NCBI GenBank assembly: GCA_002502365.1
Contig: DAOJ01000081.1
Location: forward strand, 562-57,045
DNA: 56,484 nucleotides
Direction of reading: 5' to 3'
Source: Euryarchaeota archaeon UBA106
Lineage (GTDB): Archaea > Thermoplasmatota > Poseidoniia > Poseidoniales > Thalassarchaeaceae
The translations under genes and the position numbers were made by a program. The notes under the pieces were generated by a model. The model made no database searches, had not been told where the DNA came from, and saw only the letters and a program-made list of their open reading frames with translations. This document shows, in pieces, positions 7,951 to 17,394 of this stretch; position 1 is the stretch's first letter, and every line of letters starts with the position of its first letter.

Positions 7951-9915
7951 ATGGCAACCTTAGAGAAGCCAGACAGAGTTTCAATCAAACAACTCGACGA
8001 GTTGACAATCGGAAAAATCGCTGCAGGGGAGGTCGTTGAACGCCCGGCTCAAGTGGTCAAAGAATTAGTTGAAAATTCAATTGATTCAGGTTCAACTCGG
8101 ATTAGAATTGAGATTGAACGAGGCGGTTTTGATAGAATTACTGTAATCGATGATGGCCATGGGATTCCAAAGGATGAACTCCCACTCGCAATAACCCGTC
8201 ACGCAACAAGCAAATTATCCGGCCCCGAAGACCTCGGTAAGATTGAAACGAAGGGGTTTCGAGGAGAGGCTCTTTCATCGATTGGAGCGGTTAGTGAACT
8301 AACTGTAGCAAGTAGAATTGGTCAGGAAGATGGTGCTCAAATCCATGTCGATAATGGAGTAGTTGGAGATGTAGAAGCGGCAGGAATTGCACCGGGTACT
8401 AGAATTGATGTAGTCAATTTATTCCAGAAAGTTCCAGCCCGTCTCTCATTTCAAAGGCGGCCATCAACAGAGACTGCCGCGATTGTTGATGTGTGTGTAC
8501 AGATGGCCTTAGCAGAGCCAAATGCTGGTATCCTAGTCGATGTAGATGGAAGAAAAGTATTGGATTGTCCTCCAGCAAATTCAACCGAAGACCGTCTATA
8601 CGATCTGTTTGGAACAACTTCTGCTGATTTGATTCCACTAAACACCTCATCCGATGATACAAATGCACCCGGTGAAGAACGTTGGAATGGTTGGATTTCA
8701 CCGCCAGGTCTGACTAGAAGTCGATCCGATGACATTCATATTTTAGTTAATGGAAGGCCAGTGGCTGCTGCTCCATTCCTACAATCTGTTAGAAGAGGGT
8801 ATCATACTAGATTGATGGTAGGAAGACATCCCATCGGAGTTCTTTCACTGACACTCCCAGCAGATGAGGTTGATGTGAATGTTCACCCCACAAAAAGAGA
8901 GGTTCGGCTGAAAAACTCATGGCGAGTTTTAGAGCGATTGGAGCGTTCGATAAAATTCACACTTTCTCAAATTTCAACTCGACCGGAATCTAGCGGTGAA
9001 ACCGTTCTTGAAGGAATAGGGGAGAAACAAGGGACACAAATTCCGGTTTCAAATAATGATTTACCACAATGGGCAAGTGCTGTTAATGAAAACCCAACTG
9101 TCCAAACAAGATTTTCTAGCGTCCGTACTAATGTAGAAACTCCTTCTCGTGAAGAATCAAAATCAATTTCTGAATATGTTACTCAACAAGACACCTTGCC
9201 AGGGATGGATACTAACCCAATCGCGCCTTCACTTTCTTCCGAAGAAAGAGAGTTACACCGTCACGCGATTGGTGATTCAATATCTCCACTTGATGAACCA
9301 TTACCCGAGGCTTCGACAATACCTGAACTTCCTGAGATGAGGCCGCTAACCCAGTTGGCGAATTCTTACATCTTAGCGGAGGGCGAAGAAGAATTATTCA
9401 TCATTGATCAACATGCTCTTCATGAGCGTATTCGCTATGAGAGATTACGTGAACAAATGGTTAGTTGGGAAGGCCAGGAGTTGGTTACTCCTGTGTTTCT
9501 CTCTGTTGGCTCAAGACAAAAAGCTGCAGCGGTTTCAGGTCAGTCTATTTTGGAAAGCCTTGGAATTAAATTTGAGGTTCAAAATGAAGGGCTACAAATT
9601 AATGCAGTTCCTGATGTGTTATTAGGTAATGATTCAATTGAAGAATTCCTACAAGATTTACTCATAGAGTTACTGGGCACTGATAATGATAGTGAAGAAA
9701 TTGAAGCGGTAACAAAACTCCGAGATCATGTTGCATTCATGCGTTCTTGCAGAGGTGCAGTTAAGGCGAATGAAGAATTAAGTCTAGCCCAAATGAGACG
9801 ATTGTTACAGGACATGAGAACAGTCCCAAATCCATGGGCTTGTGTCCATGGTAGACCTACGGTTTTGAGATTGACAATGAAACATCTTGATCGCCATTTT
9901 GGCCGTCATGGCTGA
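7951..9915 (+). CDS. mutL: DNA mismatch repair protein MutL with endonuclease motif
   Basis: Function: couples mismatch recognition by MutS to strand removal. Seen: 654 residues. The N-terminal GHKL ATPase carries GKIAAGEVVERPAQVVKEL (near 20), DDGHGI (near 70) and TKGFRGEALSSI (near 105). The C-terminal domain has DQHALHERIRYE near residue 485, which fits the metal-binding endonuclease motif DQHA-x2-E-x4-E. SCRGAVKANE and CVHGRP near the end fit the other nuclease-site motifs. It is therefore predicted to be a nicking MutL, as in organisms lacking MutH. ATG 7951 is preferred to the TTG at 7945 that overlaps the mutS stop. The last 10 bp overlap the convergent aroA. Confidence 0.96.
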   Translation: MATLEKPDRVSIKQLDELTIGKIAAGEVVERPAQVVKELVENSIDSGSTRIRIEIERGGFDRITVIDDGHGIPKDELPLAITRHATSKLSGPEDLGKIETKGFRGEALSSIGAVSELTVASRIGQEDGAQIHVDNGVVGDVEAAGIAPGTRIDVVNLFQKVPARLSFQRRPSTETAAIVDVCVQMALAEPNAGILVDVDGRKVLDCPPANSTEDRLYDLFGTTSADLIPLNTSSDDTNAPGEERWNGWISPPGLTRSRSDDIHILVNGRPVAAAPFLQSVRRGYHTRLMVGRHPIGVLSLTLPADEVDVNVHPTKREVRLKNSWRVLERLERSIKFTLSQISTRPESSGETVLEGIGEKQGTQIPVSNNDLPQWASAVNENPTVQTRFSSVRTNVETPSREESKSISEYVTQQDTLPGMDTNPIAPSLSSEERELHRHAIGDSISPLDEPLPEASTIPELPEMRPLTQLANSYILAEGEEELFIIDQHALHERIRYERLREQMVSWEGQELVTPVFLSVGSRQKAAAVSGQSILESLGIKFEVQNEGLQINAVPDVLLGNDSIEEFLQDLLIELLGTDNDSEEIEAVTKLRDHVAFMRSCRGAVKANEELSLAQMRRLLQDMRTVPNPWACVHGRPTVLRLTMKHLDRHFGRHG

Positions 9916-11093
9916 GATAAGGCTAGCAGTTGTTCGATAAATCCAGGATGAGATACTTCACAGATTTCGGCATTAACAATATCTGCGCCGACCTTACTGG
10001 CAAGAATCATTGCTACCATCGCTAGCCTGTGATCCATGTGCGTCTCAACTGGATTTATTGGAGCGGTTGGATTTTGACCGCCAGGAATGGATATTCCATC
10101 CTCCGTCTCCTCTGCATTCAACCCGAAGGCTTGCATCAATTCCACCGTTCTCAGAATTCTATCTGATTCCTTTCCTCTTGCGTGTGCAATTCCGGTTATT
10201 TTTCCTCCTTGTGATAACGCCATCCAAACCGCTGCTGGGGTCACCAAATCACTCGCATCACGCAAATCAACTTCTCCTCCATTAGCTCTATCGATTGCAT
10301 CAAAAGCCAACAAAAGCAAAGGGTCATATGTTGCTAATTCTGTTTGCAATCTTAATTTTTTGTGCAATAATTCTAACAGAATTGCCATAGGGAACAAACT
10401 TAGCTCTGGAGGCACCTCAACTTCACTTGGCGTGTTTACTTTCCAACTTTTGAGTAGTAATTCTGAACTCATTTCAAAGGGACAACCACAAGTCCTTGCA
10501 ATATCGAAAGTTAAACCTAGATATCCTCTGCTAACCGCCTCTCCTATTGCCTTAATCTGAATTTCATTTTCTAGATTTGGGGATGCGAGGATTAGTGCGC
10601 TTAGTGGTTGACTTGATTCGCTAAGATCCACTTCCGCTTCACCGCTCATTTCTCCATCAATTATTGCAGGTAGGGCATCATTATCCACTTCAACATTTAA
10701 CGACCTCAGAACGATACTAAGTTGACTTGTTCTATTTCGGAGTGACTCATCTCCATCTATTCTAATCTCTTCTCCCATTGTTGCGGCAATTGCAGTCAAA
10801 ACTCTTGCAGCAGTACCCGAATTGCCACAATCCAGTGTAATTTTCGGGCTAATCAGCCCTTGTGCGGGAGGTTCAATAAACCAGCCATTTTCTTGTTGAG
10901 CTACCTTCAAACCCATTTCCTTTAGGCAATTTAACATTGAATAAGCATCTTCTCCAGGTTTGTTTTCAAGCTTCAATAAGCAACTGGAATTACTCTGTGC
11001 TATCATTGCCAACCATCGAATAATATGGCTTTTTGATGGTGGTAATCGCCACTCGCGACTGCCAGAGAGGCTCATCTCAGGTATGTTGAGCAC
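9906..11093 (-). CDS. aroA: 3-phosphoshikimate 1-carboxyvinyltransferase (EPSP synthase)
   Basis: Function: sixth step of the shikimate pathway, joining phosphoenolpyruvate to shikimate 3-phosphate. Seen: 395 residues with the N-terminal PPSKSHIIR motif, DCGNSGTAARVLTA (near 90), GDESLRNR (near 113) and a C-terminal HMDHRLAMVA. Length is slightly short for the family (about 420). GTG at 11093 is chosen because the spacing from it to LSG and PPSKSH matches archaeal homologues; ATG at 11075 would trim the first strand. A TATA-like element at 11131-11140 and a dyad at 11095-11109 lie directly upstream. aroD of the same pathway is in this window but in another unit. Confidence 0.94.
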   Translation of the reverse strand: MLNIPEMSLSGSREWRLPPSKSHIIRWLAMIAQSNSSCLLKLENKPGEDAYSMLNCLKEMGLKVAQQENGWFIEPPAQGLISPKITLDCGNSGTAARVLTAIAATMGEEIRIDGDESLRNRTSQLSIVLRSLNVEVDNDALPAIIDGEMSGEAEVDLSESSQPLSALILASPNLENEIQIKAIGEAVSRGYLGLTFDIARTCGCPFEMSSELLLKSWKVNTPSEVEVPPELSLFPMAILLELLHKKLRLQTELATYDPLLLLAFDAIDRANGGEVDLRDASDLVTPAAVWMALSQGGKITGIAHARGKESDRILRTVELMQAFGLNAEETEDGISIPGGQNPTAPINPVETHMDHRLAMVAMILASKVGADIVNAEICEVSHPGFIEQLLALSQP

Positions 11094-11094
11094 A

Positions 11095-11109
11095 GCCTCT
11101 CATAGAGGC
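11095..11109 (-). promoter_or_regulatory. Dyad immediately upstream of the aroA start
   Basis: GCCTCT-CAT-AGAGGC is a perfect 6-bp inverted repeat ending 1 nt before the GTG start codon. It is centred about 33 bp downstream of a TATA-like GATAAAATGA (11131-11140), so it falls at or just after the predicted transcription start. Confidence 0.45.
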
Positions 11110-11157
11110 AAACCAATTCAACCCAGCGATGATAAAATGAGAAAAAATCGCTCCGTC

Positions 11158-12003
11158 TCAAGAGCGAATAACATCACCAAAGTCATCCTCTCCATTCCAA
11201 GATTTTGCTTTTTCATCAATTTCACAGGCGACTAATGTTTCCTCCAAAGTACCTTTCATTTCAATCAGGTTTGCTCGTTCCAGCATCTTTGGGCTTAGAC
11301 CTGGCATCAATATGGATAGGGCCTTTGGAACCCTTTTTGGATAAACTTCATTCACATGTCTCACAATATTTGTTGTACATGTATTTGTTAATGTGTTATA
11401 CCATTCTGGATTTTTTGCAAGTTCATTTGTCCTTCTTAGGTATGATTCAAGCATTCTTCTTTCATTTCCGGGCCCCAGAACTACTGCCTTGAAAAGATGG
11501 GTGACTGAGTGTCTTCTACAGCGAGTTCTAACTCCAATAACGTCCCTCTCTGTGGCCCATACATAGATCAATTCGTATTCCCTAAAGAGCCCCTTGATGG
11601 GGTGGTAAACTTCTCCTTTTTCTCTTCTGACCTCTATCGAACAGGCTAGACGTCTACCATCTTCGAATTGAAAAGAAAGAATTGTATGTGCCATCTGTTT
11701 ATGCCTCGGGTCGAAATATTCCAATGTCAACCAAATCGAATCTACTGTGCTTAAATCGAATTCCTCATCAATCCATCTTTCGTCAAAATCTTTTGTGGTC
11801 CGCCAATTAAAATCACGAATATTTGTTATTTTTGCCAAATCCCCATCAAAATCAATTCTGGCATTTCTTGAATTATCGTTTACCCAAGAACGATCGTTTG
11901 AAGGTCTTAATTTGTGAACTCTAACCCATAAAGCGATCAATAAAATGAATCCAAGTATTACAATTCCCGTGGCCGTGATCGACAGCAGCCCGAGTATTTC
12001 CAT
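11158..12003 (-). CDS. DUF4105 (Lnb N-terminal periplasmic-like) membrane-anchored protein
   Basis: Seen: about 281 residues from ATG 12003. An N-terminal hydrophobic helix (LLSITATGIVILGFILLIAL) is followed by a soluble domain. The pattern NARIDFDGDLAKITNIRDF, then W and later HTILSFQF, SIEVRREKGEVY and YELIYVWATERDVIGVRTR resembles DUF4105. Known: DUF4105-type domains are seen in membrane-associated proteins, including the bacterial lipoprotein transacylase Lnb. The catalytic role here is unproven. The longer frame from 12063 would overlap the Rieske gene and places charged residues before the membrane helix, so the internal ATG is preferred. It lies downstream of the Rieske gene on the same strand. 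Confidence 0.68.
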   Translation of the reverse strand: MEILGLLSITATGIVILGFILLIALWVRVHKLRPSNDRSWVNDNSRNARIDFDGDLAKITNIRDFNWRTTKDFDERWIDEEFDLSTVDSIWLTLEYFDPRHKQMAHTILSFQFEDGRRLACSIEVRREKGEVYHPIKGLFREYELIYVWATERDVIGVRTRCRRHSVTHLFKAVVLGPGNERRMLESYLRRTNELAKNPEWYNTLTNTCTTNIVRHVNEVYPKRVPKALSILMPGLSPKMLERANLIEMKGTLEETLVACEIDEKAKSWNGEDDFGDVIRS

Positions 12004-12044
12004 ATTTGATGAAGAGCAGTCCAGCGAATGAATGATTCTGCGTT

Positions 12045-12404
12045 CTAAGGTAAATTTACCCAAATCTTTCCTTCGTCGACTTTCGTTTGATAGATTTTCA
12101 AGTCTTTTTTCTTCGACATTTTTCCGACCAGCTTACCGTATGGTGGAAAAATTGGAAAAGGTGCCCAATCAACCAAGTCTCCGGTTTCTAAATTATGTGT
12201 GGTTTGATGGAGGGGGCAACGGATACAGTTCTCATCGGTAACTTTGCCTCCCCATGCGAGAGGCCACCTCATATGTCGACATAGAGCCTCAGTAGCAAAC
12301 CAATTTCCATCCTTGAATCCAAGTAGAATTGGGTTTCCATCAACTATTTTCATTTCCATTTTGCCTTCTTTCCAATTAGCATCAATCACTTCATGCCAAG
12401 GCAT
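12045..12404 (-). CDS. Rieske [2Fe-2S] domain protein
   Basis: Seen: about 119 residues. The cluster-binding motifs are CRHMRWPL (near residue 42) and CPLHQTTHNL (near residue 64), matching C-x-H and C-x2-H of the Rieske fold. No signal peptide or membrane helix is visible, so it is likely a soluble ferredoxin-like electron carrier of the type linked to ring-hydroxylating oxygenases or nitrite reductase small subunits. Its partner is not evident from neighbours: a DUF4105 protein follows and tRNA-Ser precedes it. ATG 12404 is preferred to GTG 12413. The region 12427-12460 upstream holds an AT-rich imperfect dyad (ATTTTCAAT and ATTGAAAAT). Confidence 0.87.
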   Translation of the reverse strand: MPWHEVIDANWKEGKMEMKIVDGNPILLGFKDGNWFATEALCRHMRWPLAWGGKVTDENCIRCPLHQTTHNLETGDLVDWAPFPIFPPYGKLVGKMSKKKDLKIYQTKVDEGKIWVNLP

Positions 12405-12469
12405 TAAAATCACTCCGACTCAAATTATTTTCAATTTAACTTTGTGTATTGAAAATTTTGGATTTTTGG

Positions 12470-12553
12470 CGCGGCAGGGGAGATTCGAACTCCCGAGGTG
12501 AAACACCACTGGATTAGCAATCCAGCGCAATGGCCAGGCTATGCGACTGCCGC
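12470..12553 (-). tRNA. tRNA-Ser (anticodon GCU)
   Basis: On the minus strand the acceptor stem GCGGCAG pairs with CTGCCGC. The anticodon arm is CTGGA-TTGCTAA-TCCAG with anticodon GCT, reading AGC and AGU. The T arm holds GTTCGAATC. A class II variable arm (GGTG-TTT-CACC) marks it as serine-type. Base 73 is G, the serine discriminator. No intron and no encoded CCA are seen. Upstream, the palindrome GGCTTAAGCC (12578-12587) lies at TATA position. Confidence 0.96.
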
Positions 12554-12599
12554 AGTGTTTCGGCGACCTTAGATTCGGGCTTAAGCCGAGCGGTTGCAA

Positions 12600-15296
12600 T
12601 CATTCCTCTTCACTAGAGGTTTCGGAATCATCATCGCCATCATCAATAAGTTCTGCTGGAAGTCTAGCAACGAAGATAATTTCATCAACATGAGATTTTT
12701 TATCCGAGCCTCTAAGTTCCATTATTCTCGTTCCTTTGGTGACTTTACCCAAAGTTTCCTTAGTTTGTGTTGCAGGCATTCGAATCATCATACCACTTCC
12801 TGTGAGCATGAATAATTGATCAGAAAGGTCAGGAACTTGTCTGACTCCAACTATACTGTCCTCATCTGACAGAGCCATAGTTCGAACACCTTTTGTGCCT
12901 CTGTTAGTCTTCCTATAGCCGTCTCTTTCCATTAATGGTTCTCCACTTTCTGTAAGAACTTCTGATCCATCTTCCTCAGTAACTTGAATCATACTTCCTG
13001 ATCCTAATCGACTACGCTTTGCCATACCAAATTTGGAAATGGTCAGAACACTAGTGTTGAAATCGTCGGTTACTATCATACCGACCACACTATCTCCTGA
13101 TTGTAATTTCATTCCGCTTACTCCTTGGCTAACTCTACCTTGTACTCTTACTGTATGGGTAGTTTGAATTTCACCACTCGAGGGGTCGGTTCTGGTCTTG
13201 ACTTCTGCCGGCAGGAATCTACATGCATAACCTCCTGAGGATACCAGAACTACGTGATCTGAATCAGTTGCAGGCCTAACTTGCACTAATGAATCGCTTT
13301 CACTGGCAAATTTTAGCGCATATTTTCCGTTTCGATTTATTCGCACGTAGTCTGAGAGGTGACTGCGCTTAATTCGGCCTTGGCTCGTAGCGAAAATGAG
13401 ATAGTTTCCTTCAGGATTTTCGATAAGTTCCCTATCCATAGGTAAGATAGAGACAACCTTCTCATCCTCTCTAATTCCCTGTAACAAATTACGGATATGT
13501 GTGCCTCTTCCATATCTGCTTGCAAGAGGGGTTTCCCAAGCCCGTAATCCGTAAACTCTACCTTGATCCGTGAAAATTAGTAATCTGTCTTTGGAAAAAC
13601 AGGTCACAATTGCAGCTGGAGCGTCTTCATCCTTTGTGGCTACGCCCTTGAGCCCCTTTCCTCCTCTATTCTGGAGACGGAACGCTTCGACTGGTAGGTG
13701 TCGGATGTAGTTGTCTTGTGTGAGAGAAATCACCAAAGCGCGTTCTGCTACCAAATCTTCTCTATCCATGGAAAGTGGAGTTGGATCGATGTGACTTCTC
13801 CTTTCATCGCCGTGTTTGTCAACAACTTCCCGAAGTTCAGAAATTAGAATTTCAAGCCTCCTTTTTCGGCTATCTAAAATTGAATTGTATTCCTTTATTG
13901 CATCCTGAAGTTTAGTTAATTCTTCTTCAACTTCCTTTACGTTTAGTTTAGTTAATTGGTATAATCGCCTCTCAGCAATCGCCTTTGCTTGTTTCGCTGA
14001 AAATTCGAATCGCTTAATTTTAGGATATTTTTCCTCTCCTCTTAGGTATGACTCAAATTGGTCACGGGAATCAGAATTCCTTCCAATTTCTATAATTTCA
14101 GTCATTCTTTTTTGTGCTGCGATTAATCCCTCGAGGATATGGGCGCGAGCTTCTGCTTTATTCAGCTCAAATTGAGTTCTTCTCTCAATAACAGTTTCTC
14201 GATGACGAACATAGGTGTGGATGATTGTCGATAGGTCTAATTGAACGGGAGCGCCATTTAGAATCCCCATCATGTTTGCAGAATAAGATTCCTGTAATCT
14301 ACTAGATTGGTATAGTTGATTTAGAATCGCATGAGGGTCTGCATTATTTTTCACCTCGATTACTACTCTTATCCCTTCTTTGCTTGACTCGTCACGAATG
14401 TCTCGTATCCCTTTGATGGTTTCTTTTGTTACAAGGTCAGCAATTCCCTTGAGCATTCCAGCCTTGCGGACTTGATAGGGAATTGAGGTGATGATAATCC
14501 TCTTTCCTGAGGAATCATCTCTTACTTCGGCATCTGAGCGAATGTGAAACCTTCCATGTCCAGTTCGATACATATCGAGAATTCCATCGATTCCATAAAT
14601 GGTGGCTCCGGTAGGGAAATCAGGCCCTTTGAGGTATTCCATGTATTCAATTGCATCAATTTTTGGCGGTGTGTCTAAAGATCGCTTTCGGTCTTCTTCC
14701 ATCACCTTCTCAGTATGGAACTGAACTGCTGCAGCAACTTCGTTTAGGTTATGTGGAGGTATTTTTGTAGCCATTCCAACAGCTATTCCGTCGCTTCCAT
14801 TAAGCAGTAAATTAGGTAGTCTTGAGGGTAAAACTGTGGGTTCAATTTCGCTTTCATCAAAATTAGCAATCATATCGATTGTATCTTTATTGATGTCATC
14901 TAACATGTGTGAGGATAATCGATCTAGCCTACTTTCTGTGTATCGCATTGCTGCAGGGGGGTCTCCATCGATGGAACCAAAATTGCCCTGGCCATCTACT
15001 AGAGGGTAGCGTAGTGAGAAATCTTGAGCCATCCTAACCATTGTGTCATAGAGTGCTTGATCACCGTGTGGGTGATACTTACCCATGACTTCTCCGACGG
15101 ACCTAGCGGATTTGCTGTAACTCTTTTCGTGGGTGTGTCCAGCTTGGTGCATACCCCACAAAATACGTCTGTGAACGGGTTTCAAACCATCTCTAACATC
15201 AGGAAGTGCACGCCCAATAATAACGCTCATAGCATAATTGATGTAACTTTCTTTCATCTCATCGGAGACGAATCTTCTCTGCAAATCTTCGCTCAT
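12600..15296 (-). CDS. gyrA: DNA gyrase subunit A
   Basis: Function: breakage-reunion subunit of gyrase, which introduces negative supercoils. Seen: 898 residues. The active-site tyrosine is Tyr119 in AAMRYTESR. The winged-helix region reads HPHGDQALYDTMVRMAQ, with Gln80 where E. coli has Ser83. The GyrA box near residue 540 is QNRGGKGLKG, followed by a beta-pinwheel C-terminal domain with repeated blades, so it is gyrase rather than topoisomerase IV. The tail is acidic (DDGDDDSETSSEEE). The start ATG is preceded by GAGGTGAT. It lies 9 bp after the gyrB stop and is cotranscribed with it. Gyrase is a bacterial acquisition in euryarchaea. Confidence 0.97.
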   Translation of the reverse strand: MSEDLQRRFVSDEMKESYINYAMSVIIGRALPDVRDGLKPVHRRILWGMHQAGHTHEKSYSKSARSVGEVMGKYHPHGDQALYDTMVRMAQDFSLRYPLVDGQGNFGSIDGDPPAAMRYTESRLDRLSSHMLDDINKDTIDMIANFDESEIEPTVLPSRLPNLLLNGSDGIAVGMATKIPPHNLNEVAAAVQFHTEKVMEEDRKRSLDTPPKIDAIEYMEYLKGPDFPTGATIYGIDGILDMYRTGHGRFHIRSDAEVRDDSSGKRIIITSIPYQVRKAGMLKGIADLVTKETIKGIRDIRDESSKEGIRVVIEVKNNADPHAILNQLYQSSRLQESYSANMMGILNGAPVQLDLSTIIHTYVRHRETVIERRTQFELNKAEARAHILEGLIAAQKRMTEIIEIGRNSDSRDQFESYLRGEEKYPKIKRFEFSAKQAKAIAERRLYQLTKLNVKEVEEELTKLQDAIKEYNSILDSRKRRLEILISELREVVDKHGDERRSHIDPTPLSMDREDLVAERALVISLTQDNYIRHLPVEAFRLQNRGGKGLKGVATKDEDAPAAIVTCFSKDRLLIFTDQGRVYGLRAWETPLASRYGRGTHIRNLLQGIREDEKVVSILPMDRELIENPEGNYLIFATSQGRIKRSHLSDYVRINRNGKYALKFASESDSLVQVRPATDSDHVVLVSSGGYACRFLPAEVKTRTDPSSGEIQTTHTVRVQGRVSQGVSGMKLQSGDSVVGMIVTDDFNTSVLTISKFGMAKRSRLGSGSMIQVTEEDGSEVLTESGEPLMERDGYRKTNRGTKGVRTMALSDEDSIVGVRQVPDLSDQLFMLTGSGMMIRMPATQTKETLGKVTKGTRIMELRGSDKKSHVDEIIFVARLPAELIDDGDDDSETSSEEE

Positions 15297-15305
15297 TTCA
15301 TCACC

Positions 15306-17258
15306 TCAAATATCTAAAGACGTCACCTCTGACGCATTTTGTTCGATAAACGCTCTTCGATCAGGAACATCTTCTCCCATCAAAACGGAGAATAAATTGT
15401 CTGCTGCCTCTGCATCTTTGATTTCTACTCGCATCATTCTTCGCACTTCTGGATCCATTGTAGTCTCCCAAAGTTGCTCAGGATTCATTTCACCCAGACC
15501 TTTGTATCTTTGAACGGAAATTTTTGCCGAGGGTGCCTCTTTCTTGAATCTCTTAACTGTAAGGTCTAATTCTTCTTCACTATGAACCCATTCAACATGG
15601 TTCCCTCTAGCGACTGAAAACAATGGCGGTGCAGCAATGTACACATTTCCATTTTCGATTGCTCTTCGCATAAATCTCCACAGGAAGGTCATAATCAATG
15701 TTCTAATGTGTGCTCCATCTACATCAGCGTCACACATGATTATGATTTTGCCATACCTTAACTTCTCGGGATCGAAGGCGCCTTCATCATCCTCGTCATT
15801 ACCAACTCCTGCTCCTAAAGCCCTTATCATTCTCTGAATTTGTTCGTTAGTGAAGACTTTAGCGATGTTTCTTCTCTGCCTTTCCACATTCAATATTTTA
15901 CCTCTTAGTGGCAAAACTGCTTGAGTTCGTCGATCTCTAGCAGTTTTGGCAGAACCTCCTGCGGATTCTCCTTCCACAATATAGATCTCACACTCATTTG
16001 GGTCTCTAGATTGGCAATCAGCTAATTGGCCAGGAAGTCCACCGCCTTCCAAAACTCCTTTTCGTCGTGTTAAATCTCTTGCCTTTCTCGCCGCTTCTCT
16101 TGCTTTACTTGCGAGAACGGCTTTGTCTACTATGGCTCTTGCAACGGAGGGGTTCTCTTCGAAATGTTCCCCCAATTTATCATTGACAATCTGTTCTACA
16201 ATTCCAGCAACTTCGCTAGTCACAAGTTTGGCTTTTGTTTGAGCGTTGAAAGAGGGGTCTGGGTGTTTGATTGATACAACAGCGCCTAATCCTTCACGAA
16301 CATCATCACCGGAAAGTCCACTCAATTTCTTTAGAAGGTTTCTAGATTGAGCGTATGAATTTACAGTTCTAGTGAGTGAACTCCGTAGACCTGACATGTG
16401 AGTCCCTCCATCTGCATTGTGAATGATGTTTGTAAAACAATCAATATTTTCAGAGTAAGAATCAGTCCACTGCAAGGCTATTTCGACGTGAACTTCACCT
16501 TTGTCTCCGTCCTTCGAACCGAAGATATGAACCACTTCATCATGAATCGCATTCTTCTTAGAATTCATCTGAGTGACATATTCTTTGAGACCTCCATCAT
16601 AAGTGTGGTCGATTTCCAAAGGATCCTCTCCTCGGAGGTCTCTGAGAATGATTTGCAGACCACCGTTTAGAAACGCTGTCCGTTGAAGCCTAGTGTTAAT
16701 CTGTTCAAAATCGAAATCAACAACTTCGCTGAATATAGTCAAATCGGGCTTAAATGATACTTTCGTGCCGGTATTTTCTGTATCTCCAGTAGATTTTAGT
16801 TCCGAGTCCGGCACTCCTTGTTTGTAATGCTGTTCCCAAACCTTCCCATTCCTATGAATTTCCAAATGAAGCCATTCAGAGACCGCATTTACTGCGCTAA
16901 CCCCAACTCCGTGAAGTCCACCTGCTACTTTGTACGCCTCATTGTCAAATTTTCCACCTGCGTGTAATTTTGTCATAATTACCTCAGCCGCACTAACTCC
17001 TTCTTCTGGATGAATTTCGACAGGTACTCCTCGCCCATGGTCCTTGACGCTGATTGAACCATCGAGATTCAAATCGACTTCAATAGTAGGGTTGTGGCCA
17101 GCTAGGTGCTCATCTACTGCATTGTCGACGACTTCCCATATGCAGTGGTGTAAAGCAGACCCGTCATGCGGGTCTCCTAGGTACATCCCCGGCCTTTTTC
17201 GTACTGCTTCTAGTCCTTCAAGGACCTGAATGCTATCTGCTCCATACTCGTCAGCCAT
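15306..17258 (-). CDS. gyrB: DNA gyrase subunit B
   Basis: Function: ATPase subunit of gyrase. Seen: 650 residues. The N-terminal GHKL ATPase has EVVDNAVDEHLAG (near 43), DHGRGVP (near 73) and GGLHGVGVSAVNA (near 113). The TOPRIM domain has EGESAGGSAK (near 428) and DADVDGAHI (near 512), and the C-terminus holds QRYKGLGEMNPEQLWETTM. Length matches the short form of GyrB without the proteobacterial insert. ATG 17258 follows GGAGATGTAATT, a plausible ribosome-binding site. An 11-bp perfect hairpin lies 18 nt upstream (17277-17301), with an AT-rich box at 17310-17317 beyond it. gyrB leads the gyrB-gyrA unit. Confidence 0.97.
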   Translation of the reverse strand: MADEYGADSIQVLEGLEAVRKRPGMYLGDPHDGSALHHCIWEVVDNAVDEHLAGHNPTIEVDLNLDGSISVKDHGRGVPVEIHPEEGVSAAEVIMTKLHAGGKFDNEAYKVAGGLHGVGVSAVNAVSEWLHLEIHRNGKVWEQHYKQGVPDSELKSTGDTENTGTKVSFKPDLTIFSEVVDFDFEQINTRLQRTAFLNGGLQIILRDLRGEDPLEIDHTYDGGLKEYVTQMNSKKNAIHDEVVHIFGSKDGDKGEVHVEIALQWTDSYSENIDCFTNIIHNADGGTHMSGLRSSLTRTVNSYAQSRNLLKKLSGLSGDDVREGLGAVVSIKHPDPSFNAQTKAKLVTSEVAGIVEQIVNDKLGEHFEENPSVARAIVDKAVLASKAREAARKARDLTRRKGVLEGGGLPGQLADCQSRDPNECEIYIVEGESAGGSAKTARDRRTQAVLPLRGKILNVERQRRNIAKVFTNEQIQRMIRALGAGVGNDEDDEGAFDPEKLRYGKIIIMCDADVDGAHIRTLIMTFLWRFMRRAIENGNVYIAAPPLFSVARGNHVEWVHSEEELDLTVKRFKKEAPSAKISVQRYKGLGEMNPEQLWETTMDPEVRRMMRVEIKDAEAADNLFSVLMGEDVPDRRAFIEQNASEVTSLDI

Positions 17259-17276
17259 AATTACATCTCCAATTTT

Positions 17277-17301
17277 CTGAGGGTTCCGAAGGAACCCTCA
17301 G
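17277..17301 (-). promoter_or_regulatory. Perfect 11-bp hairpin in the gyrB upstream region
   Basis: CTGAGGGTTCC-GAA-GGAACCCTCAG is an exact inverted repeat with a 3-nt loop. It is centred about 25 bp downstream of a TATA-like AT-rich box (17310-17317) and 18 nt upstream of the gyrB ATG. It may be an operator at the transcription start or a 5' leader hairpin. Supercoiling-dependent control of gyrase is common, but no link is shown here. Confidence 0.55.
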
Positions 17302-17394
17302 GCGTCCACTTAATTTTCTAACAAGGGGAGGTTAATCAATACTCCCTAGTGAGGGTGCTAAAAATTCGTAAATTAGAGGTAAATCTATCGATTC

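Noticed and set aside
10087..10560. 157-codon open frame antisense to aroA
   Set aside because: aroA has strong family motifs on the minus strand; the plus frame is a shadow without recognisable features.
12427..12460. AT-rich imperfect dyad between tRNA-Ser and the Rieske gene as a mobile-element end or attachment site
   Set aside because: No integrase, no duplicated tRNA 3' end and no sign of an inserted element were found; it is more likely the tRNA termination region or the Rieske promoter.
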